Below, in pieces: positions 6,633-8,230 of a stretch of DNA of 8,230 nt (positions are counted from its first letter, which is position 1; the number at the start of each line of letters is the position of its first letter). Source of the stretch: DATKMS01 sp041497995 (GTDB lineage Bacteria > Desulfobacterota > Binatia > HRBIN30); assembly GCA_041497995.1 (NCBI GenBank), contig JBGQHM010000299.1, positions 1-8,230 on the forward strand, in the 5' to 3' direction. The translations under genes were made by a program, and so were the position numbers. The notes under the pieces were generated by a model. The model saw nothing but the letters and a program-made list of their open reading frames with translations, made no database searches and was not told where the DNA came from.

Positions 6633-6671
6633 ACATGAGTCCGCCCGAATTCCGCTAGGTAGAGTCTCCCC

Positions 6672-6718
6672 GTTCGGACGGAGATCCAGGGTTCCTCCTC
6701 TCGGATCTCTGTCCGAAC
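6672..6718. repeat. 16-bp-arm inverted repeat just upstream of the dehydrogenase gene, candidate operator
   Basis: GTTCGGACGGAGATCC (6672-6687) and GGATCTCTGTCCGAAC (6703-6718) are inverted copies with one mismatch in 16 (G6680/T6710), which would be a G-U pair in RNA. The centre is 15 nt. No T-run follows on either strand, so it is not a canonical terminator. The right arm overlaps where the -35 element would lie for the TACACT hexamer at 6733-6738, a typical place for a repressor or activator site. Confidence 0.65.
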
Positions 6719-6732
6719 TCCCCCCACCTTGC

Positions 6733-6738
6733 TACACT
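6733..6738 (+). promoter_or_regulatory. Candidate -10 element for the dehydrogenase gene
   Basis: TACACT keeps T1, A2, A4 and T6 of TATAAT and ends 10 bases before the ATG at 6749, giving a predicted leader of about 4 nt. No Shine-Dalgarno is present before that ATG. There is no good TTGACA-like -35 at the right distance (6710-6715 reads TGTCCG), so transcription might need an activator, perhaps one binding the adjacent inverted repeat. Confidence 0.4.
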
Positions 6739-6748
6739 TCGCCATCTG

Positions 6749-7705
6749 ATGCGTGCATTGGTTTGGGACGGCACCGCGGCGCGCGTCGTCGAGCGTCGGG
6801 AACCGGCTCGCGCCCCCGAGACGGCGCTGGTTCGCGTTGCACTCGCGGGCATCTGCAACACGGACCTCGAGCTCGTGAAGGGCTACATGGACTTTCGCGG
6901 CGTCCTCGGCCACGAGTTCACCGGCACGGTCGAGGAGGGGCCCTCCGAGTGGCGCGGCAAGCGGGTGGTCGGCGAAATCAACTTCGCTTGCGGTCGCTGT
7001 GCGAGCTGTCGGCGCGGGCTCCAACGGCACTGCCCAACCCGGCGCGTCATGGGCATCCTCAATGCCGATGGCGCATTCGCCGAGCTCGTTGGCGTACCGG
7101 TGTCGAACCTCCATGTGGTCCCTGATGGCGTTGACGACGACGCCGCCGTATTCGTCGAGCCGCTCGCGGCGGCCTTCGAGATTCTCGAACAGGTGAGCGT
7201 CGGACCCGGTATCGACTGCGTGGTGCTCGGTGACGGCAAGCTCGGATTGCTCGTCGCTCAGGTTCTGTTCCTGGCCGGAGCCCGCGTGCTTGCGGTTGGC
7301 AAACACGCCGATAAGCTTCGCATCCTCCGCGCGCGCGGCATCACTACGGCGCTGGCAGCCAACTGGAATCGTACCCCTGCGGATCTTGTGGTCGACGCAA
7401 CGGGTTCCGCCGCAGGATTTGCTGCCGCACTCAGCGCGACGCGGCCGCGCGGCACATTGGTGCTCAAAAGTACCGTCGCCACCACCGCCGAGCTCAACCT
7501 GGCGCCGGTGGTCATCAACGAGATTGCCGTCGTCGGCTCGCGCTGCGGCCGCTTCGCGCCTGCCTTGCGTGCGCTCGAGGCCGGTAGCATCGATGTCCGT
7601 TCACTGATCTCGGCACGGCGTCCGCTGCGCGATGCCGCCGATGCGCTCCAGCTTGCCGCCGCCCCTGGCGTATTGAAGGTTCTCCTTGATCCGATTCCTC
7701 ATTGA
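6749..7705 (+). CDS. Zinc-dependent medium-chain alcohol/polyol dehydrogenase (MDR superfamily)
   Basis: A 318-residue cytoplasmic NAD(P)-dependent oxidoreductase of the Tdh/alcohol dehydrogenase group (COG1063-like), oxidising an alcohol or polyol or running in reverse. The catalytic zinc site is represented by Cys36 (GICNTD), His55-Glu56 (GHEFTG) and Glu137 (VEPLA). The structural zinc lobe is complete, with Cys81, Cys84, Cys87 and Cys95. The Rossmann fold begins at about 157 with GDGKLG (161-166). Lys185-His186 near the end of the second Rossmann strand, where NAD-specific enzymes usually have an acidic residue, weakly suggest NADP use. It is slightly shorter than the usual 340-350 residues. 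The substrate cannot be deduced. ATG 6749 opens directly with MRALVWDG, a typical N-terminus. An inverted repeat lies just upstream, and the gene converges on the VOC gene with stops 18 bp apart. Confidence 0.92.
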   Translation: MRALVWDGTAARVVERREPARAPETALVRVALAGICNTDLELVKGYMDFRGVLGHEFTGTVEEGPSEWRGKRVVGEINFACGRCASCRRGLQRHCPTRRVMGILNADGAFAELVGVPVSNLHVVPDGVDDDAAVFVEPLAAAFEILEQVSVGPGIDCVVLGDGKLGLLVAQVLFLAGARVLAVGKHADKLRILRARGITTALAANWNRTPADLVVDATGSAAGFAAALSATRPRGTLVLKSTVATTAELNLAPVVINEIAVVGSRCGRFAPALRALEAGSIDVRSLISARRPLRDAADALQLAAAPGVLKVLLDPIPH

Positions 7706-7723
7706 CCCACTGAAACAATCGTC

Positions 7724-8188
7724 TCATCCACCTGGCGGCGACTCTGGATCACCGGGCGACTGAACCAGCTCAATCAACGCGCCGTCGGGGTCGGTGATGA
7801 AGATCGCCGCCGCTTCGAACGCCGGGATGTCGATGTGCGTGCGCTCGAGAATCGTTACACCTGCCTTCGCCAACTCGGTGAGGGTCGCAGCCAGGTTGTC
7901 GACCCGCAGCGACAAGTGAGTGAGCCCGAGCTGATTCATCGGTCGCGGGGTGCCGTCGCCTCGATGACCCGGTGAGGCATAGTGCAGGAGCTCGATGCGG
8001 GTACCGTCGCGTTCAAGGTAGATGGCGCGCAGCTCGACGGTGTCTAGCTGCAGCAACGTGTTGCTCGGCTCGCCCGCCACCTGGAGCTCGGAGCGGTACT
8101 GAAAGCCCAGCACGTCGCGGTAAAACCGCAACGACCGTTCCCAGTCAGACACGCAGATCCCGATATGAGTGAGCCGCACGAAAGCCAT
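7724..8188 (-). CDS. VOC-family (glyoxalase I / dioxygenase-like) metalloprotein
   Basis: A 154-residue protein made of two babababb modules in one chain. It starts with RLTHIGICVSDWERSLRFY, typical of lactoylglutathione lyase, methylmalonyl-CoA epimerase and related VOC proteins. The metal ligands His8, Glu66 (TRIELLHY), His91 (LTHLSLRV) and Glu140 (ALIELVQ) are all present in the His/Glu/His/Glu order of glyoxalase I and methylmalonyl-CoA epimerase, so it probably binds a divalent metal and is active. DPDGALIEL (133-141) is the classic end of the second module. The substrate is not determinable from sequence, and glyoxalase I itself is only one option. The start is ATG at 8186-8188 (minus strand); no Shine-Dalgarno is seen, and TTGCAT with TAGACC 17 bp downstream on the minus strand is a very weak promoter candidate. 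The tail ends in a Pro/Gly-rich SPGDPESPPGG. Confidence 0.92.
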   Translation of the reverse strand: MAFVRLTHIGICVSDWERSLRFYRDVLGFQYRSELQVAGEPSNTLLQLDTVELRAIYLERDGTRIELLHYASPGHRGDGTPRPMNQLGLTHLSLRVDNLAATLTELAKAGVTILERTHIDIPAFEAAAIFITDPDGALIELVQSPGDPESPPGG

Positions 8189-8230
8189 GGGATTGCGGGT
8201 CTATGACTTCCGATCAGGGAATGCAAATCC

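Larger units (their letters stand above)
6274..6748. other. 475-bp intergenic region without a convincing gene
   Basis: This stretch holds three inverted repeats (6285-6318, 6606-6632, 6672-6718) and the probable promoter of the dehydrogenase gene. A plus-strand frame at 6360-6572 (ATG at 6378) and a minus-strand frame at 6287-6592 are open and share wobble positions; by hand count about three quarters of those wobble bases are G or C, against roughly 53-55 percent at the other two positions. That is coding-like, but neither translation resembles a family I know and neither has a ribosome-binding site. It could be a decayed gene, an orphan small gene or chance. Confidence 0.5.

Noticed and set aside
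6672..6718. The large inverted repeat as an intrinsic terminator
   Set aside because: No T-run follows on either strand; on the plus strand it is followed by a C-run.

Overview
The window looks like a chromosomal stretch from a high-GC, Gram-negative-type bacterium. The gene order (ctpA, yibQ-like, xseA, xseB, ispA, tlyA) and the protein sequences resemble lineages once grouped as Deltaproteobacteria, including Binatota-like groups. That placement is inference from gene content and sequence style; no marker gene settles it. I see no tRNA, rRNA, CRISPR array, transposase or phage gene.

Region 1 (1-1110) is the 3' part of a carboxy-terminal processing protease gene (ctpA, S41 family), cut by the window edge. 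A strong intrinsic terminator (1136-1170) follows it. Region 2 (1182-5485) is a tightly packed same-strand run: a YibQ-type divergent polysaccharide deacetylase, both subunits of exonuclease VII (xseA, xseB), farnesyl diphosphate synthase (ispA) and the rRNA 2'-O-methyltransferase tlyA. The xseB/ispA and ispA/tlyA junctions overlap (ATGA and TGATG), which suggests translational coupling. The dxs gene that often sits between ispA and tlyA is absent.

Region 3 (5563-6273) is a PlsC-like acyltransferase that keeps the fold motifs but has Ala where the catalytic HX4D aspartate should be. Region 4 (6274-6748) is about 475 bp with no convincing gene. It holds three hairpin-forming inverted repeats, the last a 16-bp-arm repeat abutting the likely promoter of the next gene, and one short frame with coding-like base composition. 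Region 5 (6749-8188) is a convergent pair: a zinc-dependent medium-chain dehydrogenase (+) and a VOC-family metalloenzyme (-), with stop codons 18 bp apart.

The genes cover envelope maintenance (CtpA, YibQ-like, acyltransferase), DNA repair (exonuclease VII), isoprenoid synthesis (IspA) and ribosome modification (TlyA). Several genes likely to begin a transcript (xseA, plsC-like, dehydrogenase) have a TAnnnT hexamer 6-12 nt before the ATG and no Shine-Dalgarno, while xseB and ispA inside the operon do have one; this hints at leaderless or very short-leader transcripts. I found no convincing novel multi-gene system. The items most worth following up are the altered acyltransferase active site, the inverted repeat before the dehydrogenase, and the terminator placed just before the yibQ-like gene.
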